Shown: positions 1-9,233 of the stretch, one piece after another
Layout: each line of letters opens with the position of its first letter
Position numbering within the stretch: the first letter of the stretch is position 1
Origin: Paenibacillus fonticola DSM 21315
GTDB lineage: Bacteria; Bacillota; Bacilli; Paenibacillales; Paenibacillaceae
Direction: 5' to 3'
Length of the DNA stretch: 44,603 nucleotides
NCBI RefSeq assembly: GCF_000381905.1
Contig: NZ_KB907254.1
Span: forward strand, 1 to 44,603
Notes under the pieces: model-generated
Told to the model about the DNA's origin: nothing
Databases searched by the model: none
Seen by the model: only the letters and a program-made list of their open reading frames with translations
Translations under genes and position numbers: made by a program

Positions 1-81
1 TTCCCCGGTTGAATCCGCAATGGCCACCGAAATTTTTTCTTTGGATACATCTAAACCGACGAATTTTGTGATAGACTGCAT
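1..81 (-). CDS. IS110-family transposase, N-terminal fragment cut by window edge
   Basis: The 27 visible codons read MQSITKFVGLDVSKEKISVA and continue off the left edge. The GLDVSK motif carries the first acidic residue (D11) of the DEDD/RuvC-like catalytic domain of IS110-family transposases. An AAGGAG-type ribosome binding site precedes the ATG at 81. IS110 enzymes recombine DNA without terminal inverted repeats, guided by a non-coding RNA made from the element's own end. Whether the rest of the gene is intact cannot be seen here. Family assignment rests on a short but characteristic N-terminus. Confidence 0.75.
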   Translation of the reverse strand, partial: MQSITKFVGLDVSKEKISVAIADSTGE

Positions 82-440
82 AGTATCAGCTCTCCTTTGC
101 TATGTAGCTCTGAAATGGTTGGTCTTTCCACTTTCCATTTTAACCTACGAGATGTAGCAATGTGGAGGGCTGTCTGTTTACGTTCATCATAGCTAGAATT
201 AAACAACAGTCGGTAATATCTAAATCCAATCTTTGCAAGGAATTACATCCTCCAAAACCGAAGTTAACGACGTGGTTTTCCAGCGTGACTGCGTGGCCAT
301 TCGTAAATACTTAGTATAGGATGCAGAAATCTGTAAATGTTCTGCAGGGGAAGGACAATATAGGCGTTATTTTCAGGCCTGGGGCTTTCCCTGTAATTTT
401 CATTTTCGGGTAATTAAATCATGACCACCCGTCCAAAGAG
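82..440 (-). other. Upstream non-coding end of the IS110 element; possible guide (bridge) RNA region
   Basis: About 350 bases with no convincing gene lie directly upstream of the IS110 transposase start. In IS110-group elements (as opposed to the IS1111 group) the long non-coding left end, upstream of the transposase, encodes the bridge/seek RNA that pairs with target and donor DNA. I infer this stretch holds that RNA and the left boundary of the element. I could not fix the boundary or a secondary structure by eye, so the limits are approximate. Confidence 0.35.
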
Positions 441-602
441 TGGGGAGGGCTCTTGTGGGGGATAATCCCCTGTTGCCAAACTGTGCCTAAAGACGCTAGC
501 CTGACCACAAATCTGTTCAGGTTCAGTGTTATTTGTCACTTTCACTTACAAGTTAAATGGGTTTATTTCTTTCTTGCTCTTGTTGCTGCTGAACGGATCT
601 TC
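441..602 (-). other. 3' flank of the IS200-like remnant with a short palindrome
   Basis: This stretch follows the stop codon of the truncated tnpA on the minus strand. It contains a perfect short hairpin at 458-470 (GGGGATAATCCCC) and a GC-rich segment at 426-450. IS200/IS605 elements carry subterminal hairpins recognised by TnpA, so this could be the right end of the element. No protein-coding signal is convincing here; the plus-strand open frame at 453-686 has no ribosome binding site and no recognisable product. Confidence 0.3.
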
Positions 603-780
603 CTACTCTTTTACACTCAGCTTATCTATGGCTTGATCATGTGCTTCTCGTTCACCAATGTATTTCGCTACAGTTGCTTCATTTAGGCCTACTGTACTTA
701 CATCATATCCTTCTGCCCAGAATTTTCGATGCCCATATTTATACTTTAACTGCGCATGCTTCTCAAAAATCATTAACGAA
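603..780 (-). pseudogene. tnpA: Truncated IS200/IS605-family transposase (TnpA), C-terminal part
   Basis: The frame reads SLMIFEKHAQLKYKYGHRKF and then a WAEGY(D)VSTVGLNEATV segment, which is the C-terminal portion of IS200-type Y1 transposases, ending at a stop at 603. The N-terminal half of the family, with the HUH metal-binding motif, is missing; homology stops near 780 and gives way to unrelated sequence with a GC hairpin. The YxxTVG-NxATV region with the likely catalytic tyrosine survives, but the protein cannot be active alone. It is probably decay debris of a once mobile copy. Confidence 0.8.
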
Positions 781-792
781 CCCTCCACCCGC

Positions 793-807
793 ACCCGCAT
801 AGCGGGT
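793..807 (+). terminator. Short GC hairpin followed by T-run
   Basis: ACCCGC-ATA-GCGGGT is a perfect 6-bp stem with a 3-base loop, followed on the plus strand by TCGTTTTT. It sits exactly where the tnpA remnant breaks off. It resembles a small intrinsic terminator, or a hairpin at an IS200-type end; no plus-strand gene upstream would need it. Confidence 0.4.
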
Positions 808-854
808 CGTTTTTAGTTTCGCGCGTTTTACGCACTCAACTGGCTAAAGCCTAA

Positions 855-924
855 AATATCAAAAATAGGCTGAGAGCAAGAGGCTCTCAACCTATTCTCT
901 CAACCTAGCTGGTAGATTACCAGC
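855..924 (-). terminator. Terminator region of the exosporium-like gene (two hairpins)
   Basis: On the minus strand, right after the stop at 929, a perfect hairpin GCTGGTA-ATC-TACCAGC occupies 908-924. A second longer hairpin at 868-892 has GGTTGAGAGC and GCTCTCAGCC arms with one weak pair and is followed by TATTTTTGATATTTT. The second hairpin with its T-rich tail is the likely intrinsic terminator. Confidence 0.65.
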
Positions 925-928
925 CAAA

Positions 929-1342
929 CTAAGGTGCTGTTACAAGCGCGCTAAACACGATAGGCCCGATGACTCTAGCCGTGTTGGTGGCCGTATTGAT
1001 CTGTTCTACCGACAAAATGTAAGCATGCACGCCAGAAGCTACATTCGTATCTACCGCCGTCAATGTTGTAAGATTAAGAGACTCGAAATTCGCTTCAACC
1101 CCCTGAGCAGCATAATAGATTTCATGACCATCCCGGAAAATACGGAACAATATACGGGGAACCCCCGTCAAGCCCTGCAGTCCTACCGTAGCGGTCAGTT
1201 CTACGGTGTTCACCGGAGTATTAGCCGGGATAGACACCTCTACTAAAGCAATACCTTGGCCAGCTGGAGTTTGCGGAACATTAATCGCAGCTCCATTCGT
1301 GATGGGAGTGGGAACATTCGTAACGTGTTGAATAAACGCCAT
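929..1342 (-). CDS. Small beta-rich protein, exosporium/spore-surface-like
   Basis: A 137-residue protein starting MAFIQHVTNVPTPITNGAAI with a clear AAGGAG site upstream. It has no signal peptide and no cysteine, and is rich in Val, Ala, Thr and Asn. Alternating hydrophobic stretches such as VEVSIPANTPVNTVELTATV suggest an all-beta, jelly-roll-like domain. Similar short proteins occur on the spore surface of Bacillus and Paenibacillus, so an exosporium or spore-coat role is plausible, but this is inference from composition and recollection, not from a diagnostic motif. It is monocistronic: a terminator follows and no gene lies close upstream. Function unproven. Confidence 0.7.
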   Translation of the reverse strand: MAFIQHVTNVPTPITNGAAINVPQTPAGQGIALVEVSIPANTPVNTVELTATVGLQGLTGVPRILFRIFRDGHEIYYAAQGVEANFESLNLTTLTAVDTNVASGVHAYILSVEQINTATNTARVIGPIVFSALVTAP

Positions 1343-1489
1343 TTTTCTATCAACTCCTTTCTAAGATATATTGCATCCTATGAAAGTGCGATAGATTTAG
1401 ATTGGACGAGTAGACAGGGAGATGTGCTTATTTTATGAGTCCAGCCATATACTTTTAAAACAGTTAATGAACTGAGCCGAAGAAGCCAC

Positions 1490-1545
1490 TTGCCCTGCTG
1501 TTTCCCGCTGTTTCCCGCTGTCCCCCCCTGTTTCACCGCCTCAAT
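1490..1545. repeat. Short 10-bp tandem repeat (GCTGTTTCCC)
   Basis: Two perfect and two degenerate copies of a 10-bp unit (GCTGTTTCCC, GCTGTTTCCC, GCTGTCCCCC, CCTGTTTCAC) abut and slightly overlap the 3' end of the oxidoreductase gene. It is the smallest member of a set of unrelated short-period repeats in intergenic DNA of this window. Confidence 0.7.
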
Positions 1546-2530
1546 TAATGCCTACGTAATCGACACGCACCGGTTGGCCTGTAATGGATGAGGCCAGAGC
1601 GGCACACGTGACGGCCTGCGTCCGTACCGCATCGGCGTAATCGGAGCGGATTTGCGACGTATCGCCAGTGCGGAGCGCATGCAAGAACGCAGCCGTTTCA
1701 GCTATATACGGGTTATCATTCCCGCTATAGGCCGTTGTTACACCATCCTCCCGGGATTCCAGCAGATCAGGGTTCCAAGCTAAAATGCCTCGCTCTGTGT
1801 AAAGACTCAGCCCAACTTGTGCTACTCCGCCCGGCAGTACGCAGGTATTTGAAATGTTAGCCACCGCACCGCTGGAGAGCTTCAGCGTAACCGTACCGAC
1901 ATCAGAAACCGTAACGCCATCATGCTGCTCATGAACAATCCTGCTTCCGTATGCGGCATAGACTTCCTCTACCTCACCGGCCGTATAGCGGAGCAAATCT
2001 ACTAAATGTGTCGTCTGCTCAATAAATTGACCACCCGACCCTTCCTGCTTTCGCCACCAGCCAACTCCCGGCATACTGCCCATCCATGCCCCCATAGCCA
2101 TGCCAATTGTCCGCCCCTGCAGCAACTGCTTGAGCTGCGCAACCGACTGTTTATAGCGAAAATGATAGCCTACCGATGTGATGACCGGCTTATGACGCAG
2201 CTGCTCCAAAATTTGCATCGGCCTCTCCAAATCTACGCCAAGCGGCTTCTCAACAAGAAACGGAATGCTCCGGGCAATCAGCTCCGTCTCCATCTCTTCA
2301 TGCGCCATCGGCGGGATGCATAAATAGACCGCATCCAGGGGCACCGTATCCAGCATAGCTGTCAAACGGTCAAAGCCCCTCGCACCGGGATAGCGGGCAG
2401 CAAGCGAATTCGCCTTCTCCATGCTTGTTCCGCATGTAGCGGCTACGCGTACTCCAGCGGTTTCCGCCAAAATATCACCATGTACCTTGCTGAACCAGCC
2501 CGTGCCGACAATTCCAATATTTAAGGCCAT
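1541..2530 (-). CDS. Gfo/Idh/MocA family NAD(P)-dependent oxidoreductase
   Basis: A 329-residue predicted dehydrogenase. The N-terminal Rossmann domain shows GIVGTGW (residues 6-12) for dinucleotide binding, and EKP at 94-96 is the family's conserved catalytic-lysine motif. A likely catalytic histidine is H175 in EQTTHLVD. The C-terminal half is the usual alpha/beta substrate domain. Members oxidise or reduce sugars, inositols or related polyols; the substrate here cannot be told. I chose the ATG at 2530, behind GGGAGAG, rather than the upstream frame extension to 2578, because the family starts just before GIVGTG. It is divergent from gdhA and shares its 300-base upstream region. Confidence 0.88.
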   Translation of the reverse strand: MALNIGIVGTGWFSKVHGDILAETAGVRVAATCGTSMEKANSLAARYPGARGFDRLTAMLDTVPLDAVYLCIPPMAHEEMETELIARSIPFLVEKPLGVDLERPMQILEQLRHKPVITSVGYHFRYKQSVAQLKQLLQGRTIGMAMGAWMGSMPGVGWWRKQEGSGGQFIEQTTHLVDLLRYTAGEVEEVYAAYGSRIVHEQHDGVTVSDVGTVTLKLSSGAVANISNTCVLPGGVAQVGLSLYTERGILAWNPDLLESREDGVTTAYSGNDNPYIAETAAFLHALRTGDTSQIRSDYADAVRTQAVTCAALASSITGQPVRVDYVGIN

Positions 2531-2623
2531 AAGCTTATCTCTCCCTACCGGAAAATGTGATTGCGAATGCCAATTCAATAGCTTTATTTAAAACTAAGCG
2601 TAACCGCAACTGGTATTAATCAC

Positions 2624-2638
2624 AAGATTGACAATCTT
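2624..2638. promoter_or_regulatory. Perfect 15-bp palindrome overlapping the gdhA -35 box
   Basis: AAGATTG-A-CAATCTT is an exact inverted repeat. The TTGACA at 628-633 of this kilobase (2628-2633), best -35 candidate for gdhA, lies inside it. A regulator bound here would block RNA polymerase. The regulator is unknown. Confidence 0.5.
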
Positions 2639-2656
2639 TTTTATGAAAACTATGTT
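2628..2656 (+). promoter_or_regulatory. Predicted sigma-A promoter for gdhA
   Basis: TTGACA (2628-2633) and TATGTT (2651-2656) are separated by 17 bases, the standard sigma-A spacing. A second TATAAT at 2665-2670 could serve an alternative start but has a poor -35. The predicted leader to the gdhA start at 2835 is about 170 bases long. Confidence 0.5.
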
Positions 2657-2698
2657 ATTTTTCATATAATTAAGTGATGAAGTATCAGATTAATTTCC

Positions 2699-2732
2699 TG
2701 AAGTTCATCTCATTTATGCATGAAGTTCATCT
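2699..2732 (+). promoter_or_regulatory. Direct repeat TGAAGTTCATCT x2 in the gdhA leader region
   Basis: Two exact 12-bp copies (2699-2710 and 2721-2732) are spaced 22 bp start to start, about two helical turns, which places them on the same DNA face. CTCAT...ATGAAG between them also forms a partial dyad. The arrangement suits a LysR-type regulator; gltC lies convergently just beyond gdhA, making it the obvious candidate, but no experiment supports this here. Confidence 0.5.
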
Positions 2733-2774
2733 AAATAATGTTTTGTTTAGAGTGAAGTTACATATTACAATTGA

Positions 2775-4214
<1,440 letters not shown>

Positions 4215-4241
4215 TATAGTAACTATTGCTGATTCAGCGGC

Positions 4242-4281
4242 AAGCCCCGGCGGAATTATCCGCCGGAGCTTGTTTTTTTTT
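4242..4281 (+). terminator. Intrinsic terminator of gdhA
   Basis: The arms AAGCCCCGGCGG and CCGCCGGAGCTT form a stem of about 12 bp around a short AATTAT loop and are followed by G and nine or more T. It starts 28 bases after the gdhA stop. Confidence 0.9.
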
Positions 4282-4310
4282 GGGGTGTCCCTGAAGACTT
4301 GTGGCTGTCA

Positions 4311-4434
4311 CCCGCAACATGGCTATCCCCTTAGACCTTGCGATCCCTACAGACCTCGCCCTCGCCTGCAACTTAGTAGCTCTGTAAGTTCGCAGCTCTC
4401 CTGCCGCCTATCCCCCGCAGCATGGCTATCCCCA
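4311..4434. repeat. Pair of 20-bp direct repeats in the gdhA/gltC convergent gap
   Basis: CCCGCAACATGGCTATCCCC (4311-4330) recurs with one mismatch at 4414-4433, the second copy overlapping the last codons of gltC. Between them lie related fragments (CTCGCCCTCGCC, AGTAGCTCTGTAAG, CGCAGCTCTC). The copy in gltC suggests the gap grew by duplication of the 3' end of that gene. Confidence 0.6.
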
Positions 4435-5322
4435 GTAGCCCGGTGCAAATTCTTTCAGGAAATCATAAAATAGCTTCTCCGTCGGCGGAAGGTCGCGGTT
4501 AACCGGTATAATGACTCCGACGTCACGGGTAACTAGCGGTTCCGTAATCGGCAAGGCTGTAATCGAATTCGGCAAGTAGTCGCCAAGCGCAATTTCCGGA
4601 AGCACAGTCAAACCCAGTCCGGACGAAACGAGGCCTTTAATGGCGTCCAGATCGTCCCCCTCGAACATTACTTTCGGCTTGAAGCCCAGATCGCTGCAAG
4701 CACTGACGACAATTTCACGGAGGATGAAGCCTTCGGGAAACAATACGAACAGATCATCCTTTAGATCGCTTAGCTTAACCGAGGGCTGGAGGGCTAATTT
4801 ATGCTTGGAAGGAAGCAACGCCTTAAATTTTTCGCGGAACAGCACTTCCACTTTAATTTGCGACTCATTTTTCGGAACAGGGCCCATGATTGCCAAATTC
4901 ATATCACCTTTGACTACCGAATCGATCAGCTCGCGGTATGAGCCGTGCTGCAGTTGAAAATGTACGGACGGATAAAGCTCCCGAAATGCCGATACGACAC
5001 CCGGAATGAGCTGGGCCGCCAGACTGCTTGGAAAGCCGATGCGCACCGTCCCCCGCTCCGGGTCCAGAAATTCACTTATTTCCTGCCGGGCATTGTCCAG
5101 CACCTTGACCAACTGCTCCATATGGGATAAAAAAAGCCTGCCGATCGGCGTCAGCTTCACTCTTCGCCCTTCATGTATGAACAAATCAACTCCAAGCTCC
5201 GACTCCAGCTTGAAGATCTGTCTGCTGACCGCTGATTGCGATACGTGCAAAACATAAGAAGCCTCCGTCACATGCTCCAGCTTGGCCACTTCAATGAAAT
5301 ACAAAATTTGTCTCAATTCCAT
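4426..5322 (-). CDS. gltC: LysR-family regulator GltC, glutamate metabolism
   Basis: A 298-residue LysR-type regulator. The winged helix-turn-helix is at about residues 1-60 (MELRQILYFIEVAKLEHVTE, then QSAVSRQIFKLE) and is followed by a linker helix and a periplasmic-binding-like effector domain. Several blocks, including GTVRIGFPSSLAAQLIPGVV, LFPEGFILRE and EG(D)DLDAIKGLVS(S)G(L)G, closely follow Bacillus subtilis GltC, which activates glutamate synthase genes. I chose the ATG at 5322, behind GGAGGTGAG, since the family starts MELRQ; the 14-codon extension is not needed. Here it is convergent with gdhA instead of divergent from gltAB, so its target may include gdhA. Confidence 0.85.
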   Translation of the reverse strand: MELRQILYFIEVAKLEHVTEASYVLHVSQSAVSRQIFKLESELGVDLFIHEGRRVKLTPIGRLFLSHMEQLVKVLDNARQEISEFLDPERGTVRIGFPSSLAAQLIPGVVSAFRELYPSVHFQLQHGSYRELIDSVVKGDMNLAIMGPVPKNESQIKVEVLFREKFKALLPSKHKLALQPSVKLSDLKDDLFVLFPEGFILREIVVSACSDLGFKPKVMFEGDDLDAIKGLVSSGLGLTVLPEIALGDYLPNSITALPITEPLVTRDVGVIIPVNRDLPPTEKLFYDFLKEFAPGYWG

Positions 5323-5529
5323 TTCCCGGCTCACCTCCGATTGCAATGAAGCAGATAGCCCCATTATATAAGCAAAGCCCGCTTATTTGCCACTTCAATC
5401 CGACGCCAATCAAACAAGGCTGCCTCTCATGTCCTCATGTTAGGGCAACCTCGCTTGTTCAAGTTTAACCTGATTCCACTTGCTTCAGGGAACAGCAATT
5501 TCCGGCGTTGCTGGACAGAGTTCCTGCGA

Positions 5530-7500
5530 TCAGATTCCATCTCCCGGGCGATCCAGGGCATACAAGCTGCGGTACCTCGGCTCCCGCTCCAGCAATTGCT
5601 CATGCGTGCCGCGCATTAGGATAGCCCCGTGCTCCATGAAGACGATCTCGTCCATCATCTCCGCGCCGACCAAATGGTGCGTGACCCATACGAGCGACTT
5701 GCCTGTTGTCGACTTGAAAATCGTCGACAGCAGCTGGCGCTCGGTACGAGGGTCCAGCCCCACTGTCGGCTCGTCAAGGACGAGCACCGGCGCATCCTGG
5801 AGCAGGATGCGCGCCAGAGCCACACGCTGCCGCTCTCCGCCGGAGAAGCGCTGCCCGGTCTCGCGCATCGGCGTATCCAGGCCCGCCGGCAGCGTGGCGA
5901 TCAGCGCGTCAAGCTGCGCCTGCTGCACCGCCAGGTCCAGCTCTTCCTCCGAAGCAGCGGGACGCCCGAGCCGGATATTGTTCGCTACCGTCGTATCGAA
6001 CAGATGCGGGCTTTGGTTCAACACCGAGATGACCTTAGAGATGTCATCCCCGAAATGCGACGCTGGCACGCCGTTAATGCTGACGTCGCCTTCCGTTGGC
6101 GCGATAGCCCCCTGAATGAGCTTCAGCAGAGTAGACTTGCCCGCCCCGCTCCGGCCGATCACCATCACGCGCTTGCCCTGGGGAAGATCGAGCGAAACAT
6201 TGCGAACAGTATACGCAGCCTGACGCTCTTCACCGCGCTCCCGTTCATCCCGCCCCCCTTCGTATGCAAAAGAGACGCCGTGAAGCTGTAGATGAACTTC
6301 ACGGGTACGGGAGACATCGAGCACAGCAGCTGCGACAGCCTCTGCGTTCAACTGTCGCAATGCCGAAGCGGCCGTTTGGCTACCCCTGCTCTTCGTTTCA
6401 CTTCCACGTGAAGTCTGCAGGGCAGATCGCTCCAATACCGGCTCTGAAATCCGATCCAGCCGGCGCAAAGATTCCTGATACTGCGGGATGCGCTCCACCG
6501 CATCCGAGAGCGGCAGGAAAGCATCCGCAAGCGGGAACACAACGAGCACGAAGGCCGCGATCAGCGTGGGATCGATATGTCCGCCTGCGGCTTGAGAGCC
6601 TGACCAATAAATCATGGATACAACCACGATCCCCACAACTAGCTGGCCAGCCAAGCTTCTCCATCTCGCCCAGGTGCGCAATTTTCGTTCTTTGCGGGCT
6701 ACGGCATCCTCATCCTGCTCATAAGATTCCAAAAACTCCGCTGGCCTTCCGCTGATTACCCAGTCGCCAATGCCCATCACCGCGTCCGTCAGCTTCTGAT
6801 ACAGTCCGTTCCGCTCCCGCTTCACCTCCGCATTTGTACGTTTAGTCAGCAAAAGCGAAATATACGGCAGCACGGCAACAAGGATGAAAATATACCCCGC
6901 TATCAGCAGGGCAAACAGCCAATCGAACCGGCCCAAGGCAATAATGACGGTACCGTATACGAGTAAAGCGGCAAGACTCGGAAATACGGTGCGGATGTAC
7001 ACATTTTGCAGCTGCTCAATATCATCCGCCAAGACGCCTAAAATATCTCCCGTCCGGTAGCGGGACCTAATGAACAATGCTTGCGGCTCCAATATTTTAT
7101 ATAAACGCACCCGCATTTTGGATAAAATTCGCAGCACGGCATCATGCCCGACCAGCCGCTCTACATAATGAATGACGGCCCGGCCGATGCCAAATGCCCG
7201 AATCCCGACGATCGGCACATAAACGAGCAGAATGTTGTCCGGCTGCAATGACGATTTGGAGATGAGGAAGCCGGAGGTGAACATGAGCATGCTGGCTGCC
7301 AAAATCGTCAGTGTGCCAAGGATCAAATACAAGGCGAAGCGGCCGCTGTAGGTACGGAAATAAGGAGTAATCCACTGTTCCTGACCCTGACCCTGCTCCT
7401 GACCTTGATCCCGCTTCAGCTTATCTTCGTGAACGGCACCGGCACTGCCGAGAAAAGTTCCCGACCCAGCACGATCCCGGCTCGCACTATTTCCACTCAC
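5530..7500 (-). CDS. cydC: Cysteine/glutathione ABC exporter subunit CydC
   Basis: A 656-residue fused permease-ATPase, partner of CydD in the heterodimeric exporter needed to assemble cytochrome bd. Six transmembrane helices span roughly residues 50-330. The ATPase shows GRSGAGKST (Walker A), FSGGERQRVALARILL (signature) and VLVLDEPTVGLD (Walker B) in the last 250 residues. Its ATG overlaps the cydD stop as ATGA, so it is translationally coupled. It is about 80 residues longer than usual: a Gln/Gly-rich N-terminal tail (QGQEQGQGQEQ at about 32-42, hexanucleotide-like DNA) and a Ser/Ala/Arg-rich linker at about 355-405 before the ATPase. Confidence 0.9.
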   Translation of the reverse strand: MSGNSASRDRAGSGTFLGSAGAVHEDKLKRDQGQEQGQGQEQWITPYFRTYSGRFALYLILGTLTILAASMLMFTSGFLISKSSLQPDNILLVYVPIVGIRAFGIGRAVIHYVERLVGHDAVLRILSKMRVRLYKILEPQALFIRSRYRTGDILGVLADDIEQLQNVYIRTVFPSLAALLVYGTVIIALGRFDWLFALLIAGYIFILVAVLPYISLLLTKRTNAEVKRERNGLYQKLTDAVMGIGDWVISGRPAEFLESYEQDEDAVARKERKLRTWARWRSLAGQLVVGIVVVSMIYWSGSQAAGGHIDPTLIAAFVLVVFPLADAFLPLSDAVERIPQYQESLRRLDRISEPVLERSALQTSRGSETKSRGSQTAASALRQLNAEAVAAAVLDVSRTREVHLQLHGVSFAYEGGRDERERGEERQAAYTVRNVSLDLPQGKRVMVIGRSGAGKSTLLKLIQGAIAPTEGDVSINGVPASHFGDDISKVISVLNQSPHLFDTTVANNIRLGRPAASEEELDLAVQQAQLDALIATLPAGLDTPMRETGQRFSGGERQRVALARILLQDAPVLVLDEPTVGLDPRTERQLLSTIFKSTTGKSLVWVTHHLVGAEMMDEIVFMEHGAILMRGTHEQLLEREPRYRSLYALDRPGDGI

Positions 7501-9233
7501 GCTATCCCCTCCCGCTGCGATATTAACAGATGATAGTACGCTCCTCTTCTCGCAACTAGTTCATCGTGCGTGCCCGTCTCGACGATCCGCCCCTGCTCCA
7601 TAACGATAATCCGGTCCATGTCCCGCATCCAGTGCAGGCGGTGGGTTGCCAGCAGGACGAGCTTGCCCTCGAATAAAGGCAGCATCGTCGCCTTCAATTC
7701 ATATTCCGTCTCGATGTCCAAATGCGCCGTCGGCTCGTCGAGCAGCAGCACCGGCCGCTCGCTGAGCAAAGCGCGGGCCAGCGCCACGCGCTGCTCCTGG
7801 CCGCCGCTTAAGGCGCGCCCGCCCCCGCCGATGGGCTCATCGAATCCGGCGGGCAGCGAAGCCGCTAAAGCACCAAGCCCGGCGGCTGCGGCCGCCTGCT
7901 CAATCGCGGCGCGGGAAGCGCCCGGAGCATAGAAGGCGATATTTTCTGCAAGCGTTCCACTGAATATATATGGATTTTGCGGAATATACGTAATCTGCTT
8001 CCGCCAATCCACGCCTGCCAAATTTCCAAGCTCCACGCCGTTCAGCTCAATCTCGCCCTCCGTCGGGCGCAGGAAGCCCCCCAGCACATCGATCAGCGTC
8101 GATTTGCCGGCACCACTCTCGCCGATGATGCCGATTTTACCCATGCCGTTCAGCTCAAGGCTCACCTGGTCCAGCGAAGGCTCGCCTTCCTCCTTATGAC
8201 GCACCGTCAGCGAAGACAGCTTCATCCCGCTGCCGGGCCGCCATTCCAGCGAAGCTCCTTCAGGCAGCTGCGCCGCGGCAGCCTTCTCCGCCTCCCCTTC
8301 GGCAATGATCGCATTCATCGCTTCACCGGCTTCTTTGCCGTCCAGGGTGGCATGATAATCCGCCCCGACCATCCGGACGGGCAGGAAATACTCCGGCGCC
8401 AGGATTAACACTGTCAAACCGGTAAGCAGAGTCATATTTCCATCGATGAGGCGCAAGCCGAGACTAACCGCAACTGAGGCGACCGACAGCATCGTGAAGA
8501 AATCAAGGGCGAATGAAGACAGAAACGCTACGCGCAGTGTCCGCATCGTCGCGGAGCGGTAAGAATTGCTCACTTTCTCGATCGACTGGCTGTGCCTTTT
8601 GCTTTGCCCGAGAAATTTCAATGTTTCCAGTCCGCGCAGCGAATCCACAAAATGATTGGACAAGGTACGATACGACTTCCACTGGCGATCCATTTGCTTG
8701 CTCGCGGCCAAACCGACTAAAATCATAAACACAATCAGAATCGGCATCGTGACGATGAGAATAATCGCTGCCGTCACATCCAGCGTAAATACGTACAGCA
8801 AAATAAAAACAGGCGTCATTCCGGTGGCCAGCATGCGGGGCAGGAACAGCTCGAGATAATTGCGGAACTTCGTCACGCCGTCCAGCACGAGCGTAACCAG
8901 GTTGCCGGTTCCCTCCTTTTTGGCAAAGCGGGGGCCTAGTTCGAACAACCTTTCCATTACCTGTTTGCGCAGTTCTTTTCCCGTCCGCTCAGCGAAACGG
9001 AACGCTATCCTTTGCTGCAGCAGCGCGGAAATTTGCCTGACGATAAAAGCAAGCAGGAACAAAACGGCCCCGCCGAATTGCTCCTGCAGCTTAGCGCCGG
9101 CAAACAGGGCGGAGATAACCTCCGCCAGCCATTTGGCCTGCAATATGATAGCGATGCTCTGTATGAGGGTCAATACGCCGATTCCGGCAAGAACCGGCTT
9201 AATCCCCTTAAACTTCATCAAATCGCGTCCCAT
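7497..9233 (-). CDS. cydD: Cysteine/glutathione ABC exporter subunit CydD
   Basis: A 578-residue half-transporter with six predicted membrane helices (about 15-310) and a C-terminal ATPase. Motifs are GESGAGKSTL (Walker A), LSGGQEQRVALARALL (signature) and VLLLDEPTAHLD (Walker B). The membrane segment TLRVAFLSSFALDFFTMLS is typical of CydD rather than CydC. With CydC it exports low-molecular-weight thiols, needed for haem insertion into cytochrome bd. The ATG overlaps the cydB stop in TAATG, implying coupled translation within cydABDC. Confidence 0.9.
   Translation of the reverse strand: MGRDLMKFKGIKPVLAGIGVLTLIQSIAIILQAKWLAEVISALFAGAKLQEQFGGAVLFLLAFIVRQISALLQQRIAFRFAERTGKELRKQVMERLFELGPRFAKKEGTGNLVTLVLDGVTKFRNYLELFLPRMLATGMTPVFILLYVFTLDVTAAIILIVTMPILIVFMILVGLAASKQMDRQWKSYRTLSNHFVDSLRGLETLKFLGQSKRHSQSIEKVSNSYRSATMRTLRVAFLSSFALDFFTMLSVASVAVSLGLRLIDGNMTLLTGLTVLILAPEYFLPVRMVGADYHATLDGKEAGEAMNAIIAEGEAEKAAAAQLPEGASLEWRPGSGMKLSSLTVRHKEEGEPSLDQVSLELNGMGKIGIIGESGAGKSTLIDVLGGFLRPTEGEIELNGVELGNLAGVDWRKQITYIPQNPYIFSGTLAENIAFYAPGASRAAIEQAAAAAGLGALAASLPAGFDEPIGGGGRALSGGQEQRVALARALLSERPVLLLDEPTAHLDIETEYELKATMLPLFEGKLVLLATHRLHWMRDMDRIIVMEQGRIVETGTHDELVARRGAYYHLLISQREGIA

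Noticed and set aside
453..686. 77-codon plus-strand frame over the IS200 remnant
   Set aside because: Antisense to the tnpA fragment, no ribosome binding site, no family.
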